A stretch of 64,000 nt of DNA, taken from Zhongshania aquimaris (GTDB lineage: Bacteria; Pseudomonadota; Gammaproteobacteria; Pseudomonadales; Spongiibacteraceae). Made by a program: the position numbers and the translations under genes. This document shows positions 28,206 to 37,296 of the stretch, one piece after another (position 1 is the stretch's first letter; every line of letters begins with the position of its first letter). The notes below the pieces were generated by a model that saw nothing but the letters and a program-made list of their open reading frames with translations, was not told the origin of the DNA and did not search any database. The stretch covers positions 62,001 through 126,000 of the forward strand of contig NZ_JAHWDQ010000005.1 in the NCBI RefSeq assembly GCF_019312595.1. Reading direction: 5' to 3'.

Positions 28206-28880
28206 GTGGGACAAGAGCTTTCCATTTGGCATTTAGTTAGCCAAGCCAGTTTGTTTGTTCAACTTATTATGTTGATTTTGCTGCTTGCCTCGGTGGTATC
28301 TTGGTACCAGATTGCCCAGCGAGTCATGTATTTCAATCAAGCGCAGGCGGAGATGGCGAGTTTCGAGTCGCGATTTTGGTCTGGTACAGATTTGAATACC
28401 CTATACACCGAAGGTGCTGACAAGCGCGGTGTGATCGGTATGGAGAGCGTGTTCCGCGCTGGCTTCAAGGAGTTTACCCGCCTTGCTAAAAAGAAGCTGG
28501 ATTCAGATGCCATGATGGAGGCCTGTCAGCGCTCCATGCGCGTGGCGCTATCTCGTGAAGAAGAGGCAATGGAACACGGTTTACCATTTTTGGCGACGGT
28601 TGGTTCGACCAGTCCTTATGTTGGTTTGTTGGGAACGGTATGGGGAATCATGGGCTCATTCCATGGCCTAGGTCAGGTTCAGCAAGCGACGCTAGCGACG
28701 GTTGCCCCCGGTATTTCCGAAGCATTGGTGGCGACAGCCATGGGCTTGATAGCAGCGATTCCGGCGGTTGTTTCCTATAACCGATTCTCCTCAAAAGTAG
28801 ATTCCTTTGCCGGTAAGTACGATACCTTCTCTGAGGAGTTCTCCAGTATTCTGCATCGCCAGATCCACTCGCGAGATTAG
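28206..28880 (+). CDS. tolQ: Tol-Pal motor subunit TolQ
   Basis: Inner-membrane protein that, with TolR, uses the proton gradient to energise TolA. 224 residues with three membrane helices (about 13-35, 130-155, 170-190) and a large cytoplasmic loop; the conserved block LPFLATVGSTSPYVGLLGTVWGIM is present. The start is GTG at 28206 with CGGAG upstream. MotA/ExbB family. Confidence 0.96.
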   Translation: MGQELSIWHLVSQASLFVQLIMLILLLASVVSWYQIAQRVMYFNQAQAEMASFESRFWSGTDLNTLYTEGADKRGVIGMESVFRAGFKEFTRLAKKKLDSDAMMEACQRSMRVALSREEEAMEHGLPFLATVGSTSPYVGLLGTVWGIMGSFHGLGQVQQATLATVAPGISEALVATAMGLIAAIPAVVSYNRFSSKVDSFAGKYDTFSEEFSSILHRQIHSRD

Positions 28881-28891
28881 GAGTACTGGCT

Positions 28892-29335
28892 ATGTCTCGG
28901 CGAAATAAACGTAAGCCCATGTCAGACATCAATGTCGTACCGTATATCGATGTCATGTTGGTGCTATTGATAGTTTTTATGGTGACGGCACCGCTGCTGG
29001 TGCAGGGTGTGCAAGTGGATTTACCACAGGCGTCTACTGAGCCGGTGCCACCGACAGATGACGACCCGATTGTTGTCTCGGTGGATAAAGCCGGTAAATA
29101 TTATGTGACCTTGGGTGATCCTGACAAACAAGGAGAGCCGGTAGAGCTCGCTGAAATTGGTGATAAATTAGGCAAAATATTGCGCAATAAGCCGAAGACA
29201 CCGGTCATGGTTAAAGGGGATGGTGCGGTAGATTACGCTAGCGTTGTTGCCGCGATGGCCGCTTTGCAGGGCGCTGGAGCTACCTCTATCGGTTTAATCA
29301 CCGAGGAGCCACAGTCGCGCAGTGGAGCGAAGTAA
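28892..29335 (+). CDS. tolR: Tol-Pal motor subunit TolR
   Basis: 147 residues, ExbD/TolR family. A short cytoplasmic N-terminus with KPMSDINVVPYIDVMLVLLIVFMV places the proton-carrying Asp (in YIDVML) in the single membrane helix. A periplasmic domain follows. GGAG lies upstream of ATG. Fits between tolQ and tolA. Confidence 0.96.
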   Translation: MSRRNKRKPMSDINVVPYIDVMLVLLIVFMVTAPLLVQGVQVDLPQASTEPVPPTDDDPIVVSVDKAGKYYVTLGDPDKQGEPVELAEIGDKLGKILRNKPKTPVMVKGDGAVDYASVVAAMAALQGAGATSIGLITEEPQSRSGAK

Positions 29336-29340
29336 GCGCG

Positions 29341-30114
29341 ATGAATGATATTAAGTTGGTGCCTGCAGCGGTAACGGCGGTCTTGCACTGCGTGGCAATC
29401 GCATTCCTGTTATTTGGTATTCCCAAAGACAGTCAAGTGATGGAGTTGAAAGCCAAGCCCTTGGCAATTCAGGCGAAATTAGTAATGGAAAAGCCGGTTA
29501 CTCGTCCCGCTAAGCCAAAGCCTGCGCCGAAACCAACGCCAAAACCCGTGGTCAAACCAGCACCGAAGCCAGAACCGGTTAAGAAGCCGGATCCTGAGCC
29601 AAAGCCAGTGCCTAAGCCGGCTCCGAAACCGGCACCGAAGCCAGCGCCAAAAGGGCCTACGCCCGAGGAAATTCGCAAGAAGCAGGCTGAGGAAAAGGCG
29701 AAGGAAGTCGCTAAACAACGAGCGCTGGAAGAAGAGATTCGCAAGCAGCAGCAAAAAGAGCTGGCCGATGCGTTAGCGTCTGAAGATGACTTGGTGGAAG
29801 AGGGCGAGCTGGCCTCGACGTATGCGGATTTGATTACAGCGTTGATCTCAAACAATTGGACACGGCCGCTGTCGGCTCGCAATGGCATGCAGGCGACCAT
29901 CCAGATTATGACTACCCCGACTGGCGAAATTGTAGGTCACCAAATTATTAAAGGCAGTGGTGATCATGCATTCGATTTATCGGTTACTCGAGCGGTAACG
30001 CGTTTGGGCAAAATTGAAGAGCTGGCTAAGTTGGCTCGCGAAGATATGGGCGCCTACGAGAAGAATTTTAGGCGTTTTACAATTAGTTTCTCACCCCAGG
30101 ATTTGAGGCGGTAA
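29341..30114 (+). CDS. tolA: Envelope-spanning protein TolA
   Basis: 257 residues. One N-terminal membrane helix ([21 protein letters not shown]), a domain II made of [11 protein letters not shown] repeats (~residues 53-103) followed by a Lys/Glu/Ala/Gln-rich helical stretch, and a C-terminal TonB-like domain III ([16 protein letters not shown]...[22 protein letters not shown]). It links the inner-membrane TolQR motor to Pal and TolB at the outer membrane. Domain II is shorter and more proline-rich than in E. coli. It overlaps tolB by one base (TAATG). Confidence 0.95.
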   Translation: MNDIKLVPAAVTAVLHCVAIAFLLFGIPKDSQVMELKAKPLAIQAKLVMEKPVTRPAKPKPAPKPTPKPVVKPAPKPEPVKKPDPEPKPVPKPAPKPAPKPAPKGPTPEEIRKKQAEEKAKEVAKQRALEEEIRKQQQKELADALASEDDLVEEGELASTYADLITALISNNWTRPLSARNGMQATIQIMTTPTGEIVGHQIIKGSGDHAFDLSVTRAVTRLGKIEELAKLAREDMGAYEKNFRRFTISFSPQDLRR

Positions 30115-31406
30115 TGTTGATACGAATAATTACAGCACTAATATTTTTGTCGGTCAGTAGTCTCTCTATGGCCGAGCTTACGATCCAAGTCAACAAGGGT
30201 AAAGATGATCCTGTCCCCATTGCAATTGTGCCATTTGGTTGGCAGTCAGGGCTGACAGTGGCTGAAGATATTGCGTCGATTGTCGAGAGTGACCTGCATC
30301 GCAGTGGGCAGTTTGCGCCGTTAAGTCGTTCAGATATGCTGGGTCGGCCACGCAATGCGACAGAAGTTTATTATCGTGACTGGAAAAGTCTCGGTGTTGA
30401 CTATGTTGTCGTGGGGACGCTGTCACAGGAAGTGACCGGAACGATAACCGCAAATTATGAGCTTTTAGACGTAAATACCCAGCGCGTAATACTCACGGGC
30501 AAGGAATCGGTAAGTATTGATAAGCCTCGTTACCTCGCGCATACCGTCAGCGACAAAATATATGAAAAACTCACAAATATTCGTGGTGCTTTTCGTACGC
30601 AATTGCTTTATGTTTCTGCCGTTCGCGAAGGGGGTAACCGAACCCGCTTCCGTTTGCTGAAAAGCGATATTGATGGAGCCAATGAATCGGTGTTGTTCGA
30701 CAGTCGAGAGCCGATTATGGCGCCGACGTGGTCGCCCGATGGTCAGAAAATTGCCTACGTATCATTTGAGTCTACGCGTCCTGCTATTTATATACAGGAT
30801 CTGCGGACTAATGCGCGTACGCAACTTACATCGTTTCGCGGATTGAATGGTGCTCCGGCGTTTTCACCGGACGGAGCAAAAATGGCGATGGTGCTGTCAA
30901 AGGACGGCAGCCCCGACATTTATGTAATGGATTTAGCGAGTGGTGATTTACAGCGAGTAACTAACCACTTTGCTATCGACACCGAGCCAGCATGGATGCC
31001 GGACGGGAAGTCGATTGTGTTTACATCTGATCGTGGCGGCAAACCTCAGATATATAAGGTTAACGTCAGCAGTGGGTCAGTAGAAAGAGTTACATTTGAA
31101 GGTGACTATAATGCCAGGGCGAGGGTACTGGCAGATGGTTTAGGATTAGTCATGGTACACAGAGATAGTGGTAATTTTCACATCGCGGTCATGGATTTAA
31201 AACGTAACCGTGTCGAAATTCTCACTACGACTAATTTAGACGAGTCACCTAGTGTGGCGCCAAACGCCAGTATGCTATTGTACGCTACGCAGTATGATGG
31301 CAAGGGGGTCTTGGCGGCAGTATCGATAGACGGTGGTGTGAGGTATAGATTGCCGTCGCGATTCGGGGATGTGCGCGAACCGGCTTGGTCGCCTTTTCTT
31401 CAATGA
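30114..31406 (+). CDS. tolB: Tol-Pal periplasmic protein TolB
   Basis: 430 residues: signal peptide [21 protein letters not shown]-terminal domain with FGWQSG and [11 protein letters not shown], then a six-bladed beta-propeller with repeated [10 protein letters not shown] / [10 protein letters not shown] / [10 protein letters not shown] motifs. Binds Pal and TolA in the periplasm. It follows tolA with one-base overlap; pal follows after 85 bp. Confidence 0.97.
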   Translation: MLIRIITALIFLSVSSLSMAELTIQVNKGKDDPVPIAIVPFGWQSGLTVAEDIASIVESDLHRSGQFAPLSRSDMLGRPRNATEVYYRDWKSLGVDYVVVGTLSQEVTGTITANYELLDVNTQRVILTGKESVSIDKPRYLAHTVSDKIYEKLTNIRGAFRTQLLYVSAVREGGNRTRFRLLKSDIDGANESVLFDSREPIMAPTWSPDGQKIAYVSFESTRPAIYIQDLRTNARTQLTSFRGLNGAPAFSPDGAKMAMVLSKDGSPDIYVMDLASGDLQRVTNHFAIDTEPAWMPDGKSIVFTSDRGGKPQIYKVNVSSGSVERVTFEGDYNARARVLADGLGLVMVHRDSGNFHIAVMDLKRNRVEILTTTNLDESPSVAPNASMLLYATQYDGKGVLAAVSIDGGVRYRLPSRFGDVREPAWSPFLQ

Positions 31407-31491
31407 AGTAGTAGCCGGGAATGAAATACCGAGCAGACAATGGATATTGTATGATCGGAAATGTGTAATCAAAACTTGACGGGAAAATGCC

Positions 31492-31986
31492 ATGAAATAC
31501 CAAGCAAAAAATATGTTTTTGGGTGTAGCCTTCTTCAGCGCCTTTTTGGCTGGTTGTGCTTCTACTGACACTGATGGTAGCGGTCAGGAAGGTGCAGACA
31601 GCGTAAGCACGTACACAGAATCTACTGATTCAATGAACGATTCTTACAACACTGACGATATGGCGAACCTCGAAACTGTATTCTATTTCGAATTCGACCA
31701 AGCAACTTTGACTGTGAAAGCACGTCAAGCATTGGACGCGCAAATTGCTCGTCTGAAAAAGACTACCGGCCCTGTGCGTTTGGAAGGTCATGCTGATGAG
31801 CGCGGCACCCGTGAGTACAACATCGCCCTGGGCGAGCGTCGTGCGATTTCTGTTGCTGATTACATGGCAATTAACGGTATTCCACGCTACCGTATAGAAA
31901 CCGTAAGCTACGGTGAAGAGCGTCCAGTTGCATTCGGTCAGTCTGAATCAACTTACTCGCAAAACCGTCGCGTAGAACTGAAGTAA
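31492..31986 (+). CDS. pal: Peptidoglycan-associated lipoprotein Pal
   Basis: 164 residues. Lipobox LAGC within MKYQAKNMFLGVAFFSAF..., giving acylation at C22. A Ser/Thr/Asp-rich linker is followed by an OmpA-like domain with FYFEFDQATL and LEGHADERGTREYNIALGERRA, which binds peptidoglycan. Works with TolB/TolA in outer-membrane constriction. Confidence 0.97.
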   Translation: MKYQAKNMFLGVAFFSAFLAGCASTDTDGSGQEGADSVSTYTESTDSMNDSYNTDDMANLETVFYFEFDQATLTVKARQALDAQIARLKKTTGPVRLEGHADERGTREYNIALGERRAISVADYMAINGIPRYRIETVSYGEERPVAFGQSESTYSQNRRVELK

Positions 31987-32001
31987 TAAAAAGGCGTACT
32001 G

Positions 32002-32826
32002 ATGCAGTTTTTAAAACCACTGTCTCTGCTGCTGCCGGCAGCGTGTTTGTCGGCACAGCTCTGGGCGCAAGCCCCAGTTGTTGATGTAGGCTCCGCTCGA
32101 TCTGATGCACAATCAAATCGAGGAATGGAAGGGGAGATGTACCAACAACTTCAATTGCTTCGCCAAGAAGTTATGGCGTTGCGAGGGACGGTGGAAGAAC
32201 AAGGGCATCAGTTACGCCAGCTTAAACAGCAAAGTTTAGACCGTTACATCGATATCGATCGTCGTTTAACTGCTGGCGGCAGCTCTTCTGATGCGATGAC
32301 CGATTCGCCAGATTCTTTAGCTGTTGGCTCGCCTTCTGAGGCATCCCCTGCGGCTAGTGCTGAAGGAGCTGTGATAGCGGGCAGCACAAGCACACCAAGT
32401 GCAACTAATGAAACCTCACCCACCTCCGTTGTTCTTGATGGTGATGAGTCTTCAGATTACGTAAAAGCGTATGATTTGGTGAAAAGCGCCTCATACGATG
32501 AAGCCATAATTGCATTTACCAGTTATGTCGAAAAATACCCCACTGGACGTTACACGCCTAATGCTTGGTACTGGCTTGGCGAATTATATGTTGCCATCAA
32601 GCCTCAAAATTTGTCGGCTTCAACACAAGCATTTCAGCAATTGCTCACCGATTACCCGGATCACGGCAAGGTTCCTGCGGCAATGTACAAGCTGGGTACT
32701 GTTTATTTCCTGAATGGTGATAAACAGAAATCGCAAGAAATGCTAACCCATGTCATTGACCGCTACGGTAATACGGGTAACTCAGCCGTCAATAAATCAC
32801 GAGAATTTCTCCGTAAGAATTTTTGA
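32002..32826 (+). CDS. cpoB: Cell division coordinator CpoB (YbgF)
   Basis: 274 residues: signal peptide (LSLLLPAACLSAQLWAQA), an N-terminal coiled coil (MYQQLQLLRQEVMALRGTV...QLRQLKQQ) for trimerisation, a low-complexity Ser/Ala/Thr linker (~90-145), and a C-terminal TPR domain starting DYVKAYDLVKSASYDEAI and containing YWLGELYVAIK and AMYKLGTVYFLNGDKQKS. CpoB couples peptidoglycan synthesis to Tol-driven outer-membrane constriction. Last gene of the tol-pal set. Confidence 0.95.
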   Translation: MQFLKPLSLLLPAACLSAQLWAQAPVVDVGSARSDAQSNRGMEGEMYQQLQLLRQEVMALRGTVEEQGHQLRQLKQQSLDRYIDIDRRLTAGGSSSDAMTDSPDSLAVGSPSEASPAASAEGAVIAGSTSTPSATNETSPTSVVLDGDESSDYVKAYDLVKSASYDEAIIAFTSYVEKYPTGRYTPNAWYWLGELYVAIKPQNLSASTQAFQQLLTDYPDHGKVPAAMYKLGTVYFLNGDKQKSQEMLTHVIDRYGNTGNSAVNKSREFLRKNF

Positions 32827-32893
32827 TTTTTCGCGGGGTAAAGCTTGCGCGGCTGGTCTCCGGTAATAAACCTGAATCCGGCTGCCAGTCTTA

Positions 32894-33544
32894 ATGAACG
32901 CGAACACGCTACGTATTACTGAAATCTTTTACTCACTGCAAGGTGAGTCCCGCACGCTAGGCTTGCCTACGGTGTTTGTTCGTCTGACGGGCTGCCCACT
33001 GCGCTGCGTCTATTGCGATACCGAATATGCCTTCCACGGCGGCGAACGCCGTCAGATTGAAGATATCCTAGCCACAGTTGCGTCTTACAAGCCTCGCTAT
33101 GTCTGCGTGACGGGAGGTGAACCCTTGGCCCAGCCAGAGTGCCATACCTTGCTTACTGCGCTCTGCGATGCCGGTTATGAGGTGTCTATCGAAACCAGTG
33201 GTGCGCTTAGTGTCGAGCACGTTGACTCGCGGGTGTCGAAAGTCATGGACTTGAAAACACCAGCCTCGGGCGAGATGCATCGCAATCTTATGGAAAATAT
33301 TGCGCATATCGGGCGTCACGATCAAATTAAGTTTGTGCTGTGTAATCGTGAAGATTATGACTGGGCGAGATTTCAATTAGATTCACAAAATCTAGCGGAT
33401 AAGGCTGGCGAAGTTCTGTTCTCTCCCAGCTTTGGTCAACTAAGCGCCACTGATCTTGCAGACTGGATAGTCGAAGATAATTTACCGGTGCGTTTTCAAA
33501 TGCAGCTGCATAAATTGTTGTGGAATGACGCGGCAGGACATTAA
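32894..33544 (+). CDS. queE: 7-carboxy-7-deazaguanine synthase
   Basis: Radical SAM enzyme forming the 7-deazaguanine ring for queuosine. 216 residues. The N-terminus ITEIFYSLQGESRTLGLPTVFVRL is family-typical, and the cluster motif is CPLRCVYC (CxxxCxxC). CVTGGEPL follows. It sits directly before queC. No gamma-proteobacterial frame anomalies are visible. Confidence 0.96.
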   Translation: MNANTLRITEIFYSLQGESRTLGLPTVFVRLTGCPLRCVYCDTEYAFHGGERRQIEDILATVASYKPRYVCVTGGEPLAQPECHTLLTALCDAGYEVSIETSGALSVEHVDSRVSKVMDLKTPASGEMHRNLMENIAHIGRHDQIKFVLCNREDYDWARFQLDSQNLADKAGEVLFSPSFGQLSATDLADWIVEDNLPVRFQMQLHKLLWNDAAGH

Positions 33545-33583
33545 TTTATTGCGTTTGAGTGACGTAGTAATAGCAATAGAGGA

Positions 33584-34267
33584 ATGGTTTTGGTTAAAAA
33601 AGCAGTTGTTCTTGTATCGGGTGGCTTAGATAGCGCTACGGTACTTGCTCAGGCAGTGGCGGCGGGTTATGAATGCTATGCCCTCGCGTTTGATTACGGT
33701 CAGCGTCACCGCGCCGAATTGGTCGCTGCCAAGCGAGTTGCAGAAACGGGTGGCGCCACCGAGTTTAAAATCATCAATCTCGATTTAAGCAGTATTGGTG
33801 GTTCCGCGCTTACCGATATGAACATAGCGGTGCCAGATGCCGGCGCAATAGGCATTCCGGTTACCTACGTCCCTGCACGTAACACCGTGTTCCTATCCAT
33901 TGCTCTTGGTTGGGCAGAAGTTCTGAATGCAGATGATATTTTTATCGGAGTAAACGCCGTTGACTATTCAGGCTACCCCGATTGTCGCCCAGCATTTATA
34001 GAAGCCTTTGAAACCATGGCAAATGTCGCCACCAAGGCCGGTGTAGATGGTCATGGCATGCATATCCACACGCCACTGATGAAGCTCAGCAAGGCCGACA
34101 TCGTAAAGCTGGGAGCTTCCCTAGGGGTGGATTATGCGCAAACCGTGTCGTGCTATAGCGCTAATGACAAGGGCGAGGCCTGCGGGCGGTGTGATAGCTG
34201 CTACCTTCGACGTGAAGGGTTTGAACAAGCTGGGGTAATCGATCCAACCCGATATAGCAAGCTCTAA
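33584..34267 (+). CDS. queC: 7-cyano-7-deazaguanine synthase
   Basis: ATP-dependent conversion of CDG to preQ0 in queuosine synthesis. 227 residues: PP-loop [17 protein letters not shown] (residues 8-24), and a C-terminal zinc site [20 protein letters not shown] with four cysteines. GAGG lies upstream of the ATG. It follows queE by 39 bp and precedes tRNA-Lys. Confidence 0.97.
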   Translation: MVLVKKAVVLVSGGLDSATVLAQAVAAGYECYALAFDYGQRHRAELVAAKRVAETGGATEFKIINLDLSSIGGSALTDMNIAVPDAGAIGIPVTYVPARNTVFLSIALGWAEVLNADDIFIGVNAVDYSGYPDCRPAFIEAFETMANVATKAGVDGHGMHIHTPLMKLSKADIVKLGASLGVDYAQTVSCYSANDKGEACGRCDSCYLRREGFEQAGVIDPTRYSKL

Positions 34268-34295
34268 TAAAACTGCTTTTTTTATGCGTAGGTGC

Positions 34296-34323
34296 TTGTT
34301 TTTTATTTGGAAATCCGTATTAT
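34296..34323 (+). promoter_or_regulatory. Sigma-70 promoter of tRNA-Lys
   Basis: -35 TTGTTT (34296-34301), 16-bp spacer, -10 TATTAT (34318-34323), then GC-rich GCGCC before the tRNA, a discriminator typical of stringently controlled stable RNA promoters. Confidence 0.6.
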
Positions 34324-34337
34324 AAGCGCCTCTTTCG

Positions 34338-34412
34338 GGGCCGTTAGCTCAGTGGTAGAGCAGTTGGCTTTTAACCAATTGGTCGATGGTTCGAATCCAT
34401 CACGGCCCACCA
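34338..34412 (+). tRNA. tRNA-Lys (anticodon UUU)
   Basis: Cloverleaf folds completely: acceptor GGGCCGT (34338-34344) with ACGGCCC (34402-34408), D arm GCTC/GAGC, anticodon stem GTTGG/CCAAT with loop CTTTTAA (anticodon TTT at 34370-34372), T arm GATGG-TTCGAAT-CCATC, discriminator A and encoded CCA ending at 34412. Confidence 0.97.
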
Positions 34413-34719
34413 TCAAATTCCGAAGAAAATCAAAGCGTTGCAGATGTGCAGCGCTTTTTTTCGTCTCTACTTTTTGGTTTTGGTGTGCCTGTGACAGATC
34501 CGTGCCAAATCTGTGACAAAAGCAGCTATCGTCCTTGAGATAAAAACATGCAGAATAGCGCTGAGTTGTCTAGATTACTCGGGGAAGTCCATTTGGCGAT
34601 CTATACATAGTCGCCAATATCTTTTTGAGATCTAATTTCTGAAGTTCTAATAATAGATATAACGCGTTCGTAACTATATTAACTGGGCACATTTATAGAG
34701 TTATTTACAGCTTCTTCGC
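34413..34719. other. Region downstream of tRNA-Lys without a gene
   Basis: Apart from the terminator, this 307-base gap holds no supported gene. The stretch at about 34488-34520 has two spaced copies of CTGTGACA around GATCCGTGCCAAAT. Such sequence next to a tRNA could be a scar from a past integration, but no integrase or repeated tRNA end is seen. Confidence 0.4.
34432..34461 (+). terminator. Rho-independent terminator after tRNA-Lys
   Basis: Stem AAAGCGTTGCA (34432-34442) / TGCAGCGCTTT (34447-34457) with one G-T pair, GATG loop, then seven T residues. Confidence 0.85.
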
Positions 34720-35559
34720 TTAGCTTAAGGCTTTTGTTTCGCTTTCCCATGCCTCTAGTAAGTGGCTGGTGTCTTGCTGCCAAGGATGAAAGCCCTTGGT
34801 ATAAAATTCTCTGTAGGGCGCCCAGGTTCCAGTGAAAAGCCCCTGTTTGCCAAACAAGCCTTTTATGCCTTGACGCCAAACGCTGAAATTATATAAATGA
34901 CCGTCTGTTTTTAGCATGTAGCAAATCCCTTTCATCAGTTCTAGGGTAATTAACAGACTTACTCTGCGCATGGCTCGACGTCTTTGTTTTTCAGAACCTC
35001 CCACTTGCAGATAAACGTCAAACGCGACAGCTTTATGTTCCATTTCCTCCGCTGAGTGCCAGCGCCACAGCTCTCGCATTTCCGGCTCAGCGGTGTTTAA
35101 AATGGAATTCTCGTCGAGTAATCGTTCTGCAAACACCGCAGTGAGATGCTCAATGGCAACGGTAGCAGCGAGATTGCTAAGCGGAGACATTTTTCTTTGG
35201 GCCCAGGCAAGGCGGCGTGTCATCACGCGTTCCAATTTATCAAGGTCGTAGCCACGCGCTTGAGCTAGCGCTTCGTTGTATCGTTGATGTTCGCGGCGAT
35301 GAAATCCTTCTTGACCACAAAACCCTCGAATATCTGCACTCAATTTTGGGTCACTTATATCGCCTCGGTAATGACGAACACTGTCGATAAAGAATTTTTC
35401 ACCCGCGGGAAAGGTGATCGACAGGGTGTTAAAAAACGCTGTTAGGAATGGGTTGTCGCCTAGCCAGTCACTTTTTAGATGGTCGGCAATGTCATGACTG
35501 CGATCACGGGGTGTTATTGGCTTTGAGCTTGCAGATGCGGTGGTGTTTGTAGTGAACAT
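34720..35559 (-). CDS. PF10118-type ferritin-like protein ("predicted metal-dependent hydrolase"), copy 1
   Basis: 279 residues, family annotated as metal-dependent hydrolase but without proven reaction. The visible pattern is that of a four-helix diiron protein: E54, ExxH at E84-H87 (GQEGFHRREH), E137 (AIEHL), ExxH at E172-H175 (WHSAEEMEHK). Spacing is about 30, 50 and 35 residues, as in the two other copies in this window (45918 and 49122 genes). It is divergent from an AraC-type regulator 126 bp away, which probably controls it. Substrate is unknown; oxidative chemistry on a lipid or hydrocarbon is inference. ATG at 35559. Confidence 0.8.
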   Translation of the reverse strand: MFTTNTTASASSKPITPRDRSHDIADHLKSDWLGDNPFLTAFFNTLSITFPAGEKFFIDSVRHYRGDISDPKLSADIRGFCGQEGFHRREHQRYNEALAQARGYDLDKLERVMTRRLAWAQRKMSPLSNLAATVAIEHLTAVFAERLLDENSILNTAEPEMRELWRWHSAEEMEHKAVAFDVYLQVGGSEKQRRRAMRRVSLLITLELMKGICYMLKTDGHLYNFSVWRQGIKGLFGKQGLFTGTWAPYREFYTKGFHPWQQDTSHLLEAWESETKALS

Positions 35560-35656
35560 GTTGACTACCCTTTATTTTTCCTACGTCAGTACGTAATCAT
35601 ATTACTGGTCTTTTCTTAGATTTGGGGGTTAAATACTTCCACTTATGGGGTTATTT

Positions 35657-35687
35657 ATAGTCAATTGCTGGGTCAAAAATAGTCAAT
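35657..35687. promoter_or_regulatory. Direct repeat, candidate AraC-type operator
   Basis: ATAGTCAAT occurs at 35657-35665 and 35679-35687, exactly 22 bp apart (two helical turns), in the intergenic region shared by the PF10118 gene and the AraC-type gene. The second copy overlaps the proposed regulator start codon, consistent with autorepression. Confidence 0.45.
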
Positions 35688-36681
35688 GCACCATTACTTT
35701 GTTTCACTTTTGATAGAGCTTTTGCGGGAGCGAGGCATTCAGTCGCCTGAGCTTTTCAAGGAAACTGGCTTGACGGTTGAGTCAATTGGGGCGACAGCCG
35801 GGCTGCCAGCCGAGCTTCTTGATAGGGTATTTAGTCGAGCAATAGAGCTGGCGGACGACCCTCAGCTTGGTGTAATACTGGGGAGCCGTATAAATATTGT
35901 TTCACAGGGTATTTTTGGGTATGCCCTGATGAGTAGCGCTACATCGCATGATTCTATTAAGTTGTTAATTCGCTACAGTCGCGCACTTGTTCCAAGTCTG
36001 CGTCTTAGCTTCGATATTTCAGGGGGGCGGGCTTCGATACGGGCCGAAGGGGAAAATATACCCAGGTTCTTAGCTCAGTTTTACATAGAGCTCGTTTTTT
36101 CCGCGATTGTATTTAATGGTCATCTTCTGTTGGCAGATGCTGGCGTGAATGCAGTGGGGCTCAACCTCAACTACCGGCCTGAGGGCGACGTAAGTATTTG
36201 GTATAAAACGTTTGGCTCCGATGTGAATTTCAATGAATCGAATTGCGCTCTGTATTTTGATGAAGCCGCTCTTAACGTGCCCATCACCACCGCTAATCCT
36301 ATAGCGGGTGATATCTTTAGGCGGGAATGTGATCGCTTAATATTGCGCAGCAAATTCGGTGGTAGCGTTCATGAGCGAGTCCAGCAGTACTTATTGCGAT
36401 CAGGTTCGGAATTTCCAACTGCCGCGGAAGTTGCACAAGCGCTGAACATGAGTCAAAGCACCCTTCAAAGGCGACTAAAGCGCGAGGGATGGCGCTTTCA
36501 GCAGGTGCTGGATGAGGTGCGACATAAACTTGCAAGTGAATATCTTAAAAGCACGAACTTACCCGTGTCTGAAATATCAGTATTGTTAGGCTTCAGTGAC
36601 GCGCCTAATTTTAGACGATCTTTTCGACGCTGGTCTGGTATGACACCGTTAGACTTTCGCAACGCTTGCGTTCGCAAATAA
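35686..36681 (+). CDS. AraC-family transcriptional regulator
   Basis: 331 residues: an N-terminal arabinose-binding-type domain (PF12625-like: PELFKETGLTVESI..., GIFGYALMSSATSHDSIKLLIRYSR) and a C-terminal double helix-turn-helix (EVAQALNMSQSTLQRRLKREGWRFQQVLDEVRH and ISVLLGFSDAPNFRRSFRRWSG in pattern). This is the OruR/ArgR-like subgroup often found beside lipid and hydrocarbon genes. It is divergent from PF10118 copy 1. No clear ribosome site precedes ATG 35686, so a leaderless start or a slightly different start is possible. Confidence 0.87.
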   Translation: MHHYFVSLLIELLRERGIQSPELFKETGLTVESIGATAGLPAELLDRVFSRAIELADDPQLGVILGSRINIVSQGIFGYALMSSATSHDSIKLLIRYSRALVPSLRLSFDISGGRASIRAEGENIPRFLAQFYIELVFSAIVFNGHLLLADAGVNAVGLNLNYRPEGDVSIWYKTFGSDVNFNESNCALYFDEAALNVPITTANPIAGDIFRRECDRLILRSKFGGSVHERVQQYLLRSGSEFPTAAEVAQALNMSQSTLQRRLKREGWRFQQVLDEVRHKLASEYLKSTNLPVSEISVLLGFSDAPNFRRSFRRWSGMTPLDFRNACVRK

Positions 36682-37068
36682 GATAAAGTTGGTGTGATCC
36701 ATTGACGCCAAAGCTCACTCGCAATAGGTAGCACTTCCAATTTGCCGAACGTGAGGTCTCTTAGTAGAGTTGTGCTAGCTAGAATATGATCGACAGATGA
36801 GTACTGCTCGAATTTGTCATGGTTAATCATAAATTTCCGAATAAAATCAAAGTACTGTTTGTGTGTGGCGACTTTGTCGTTTCTATTCTCCCCTGTGGTC
36901 AACCTTGTGCTTTTGCTGTGCCCAGCGGTTGGTGTAAATTAACTACAAAGTCAGCCGAATTGATTAGTTAGTCTACCTTGGACCTTTTCCCCCTTTCGCT
37001 GGTTAAGGCTAGCACCAACGACGAGAAAATTTTTCTGTTCATTGGCGACCGCAATATTTAACAAGTCG
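36682..37068. other. Intergenic region without a recognised gene
   Basis: Between the AraC-type gene and the small Cys-rich gene. A minus-strand open frame starting at 36902 runs about 75 codons through this gap, then far into the AraC-type gene; it has no recognisable motif and is probably chance, although the first part could be a gene remnant. Nothing else is seen. Confidence 0.4.
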
Positions 37069-37224
37069 CTATTTTTCGACTTTCAACCCCGCCAATTTCA
37101 TACTCGCAATTTTATCGGAGTCAGTCTTTTCGCCTAGCCGCCAAGGTTTGCCCTCGCAAATAGTCAGATTCTTGCAGCTCTGCAAGCACCCCCTGCACGG
37201 TAATTTCTTACTCGTACTGCCCAT
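37069..37224 (-). CDS. Small Cys-rich protein (51 residues)
   Basis: Short complete frame, ATG at 37222-37224 to TAG at 37069, with GGAG five bases before the ATG. The product is basic and carries four cysteines spaced C-x2-C-x3-C-x5-C (C10, C13, C17, C23: KLPCRGCLQSCKNLTIC), followed by EGKPWRLGEK and a Lys-rich end. The spacing suggests a small zinc or Fe-S knuckle. It lies 72 bp downstream of the TIGR01777 epimerase gene on the same strand and may share its transcript. I do not recognise a named family; function unknown. Confidence 0.6.
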   Translation of the reverse strand: MGSTSKKLPCRGCLQSCKNLTICEGKPWRLGEKTDSDKIASMKLAGLKVEK

Positions 37225-37296
37225 AATCGCTCCAATAATTGCTCTAGAATTTTATAATTCCGTGTTCGTCCATAACCGACGGTTTTAGATGCGTAC

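Noticed and set aside
29469..29900. Long minus-strand open frame opposite tolA (143 codons, Gly/Phe-rich)
   Set aside because: It is the mirror of the Pro/Lys repeats in TolA domain II and has no ribosome site or homology.
34292..34516. Open frame running through tRNA-Lys
   Set aside because: It covers the tRNA and its terminator and cannot be a protein gene.
34720..35559. Reading PF10118 proteins as zinc hydrolases on the family name
   Set aside because: The visible ligands fit a ferritin-like diiron site better; the name has no biochemical proof that I know of.
36498..36902. Minus-strand frame overlapping the AraC-type C-terminus
   Set aside because: Half of it is antisense to the HTH domain; the remainder has no recognisable motif or ribosome site.
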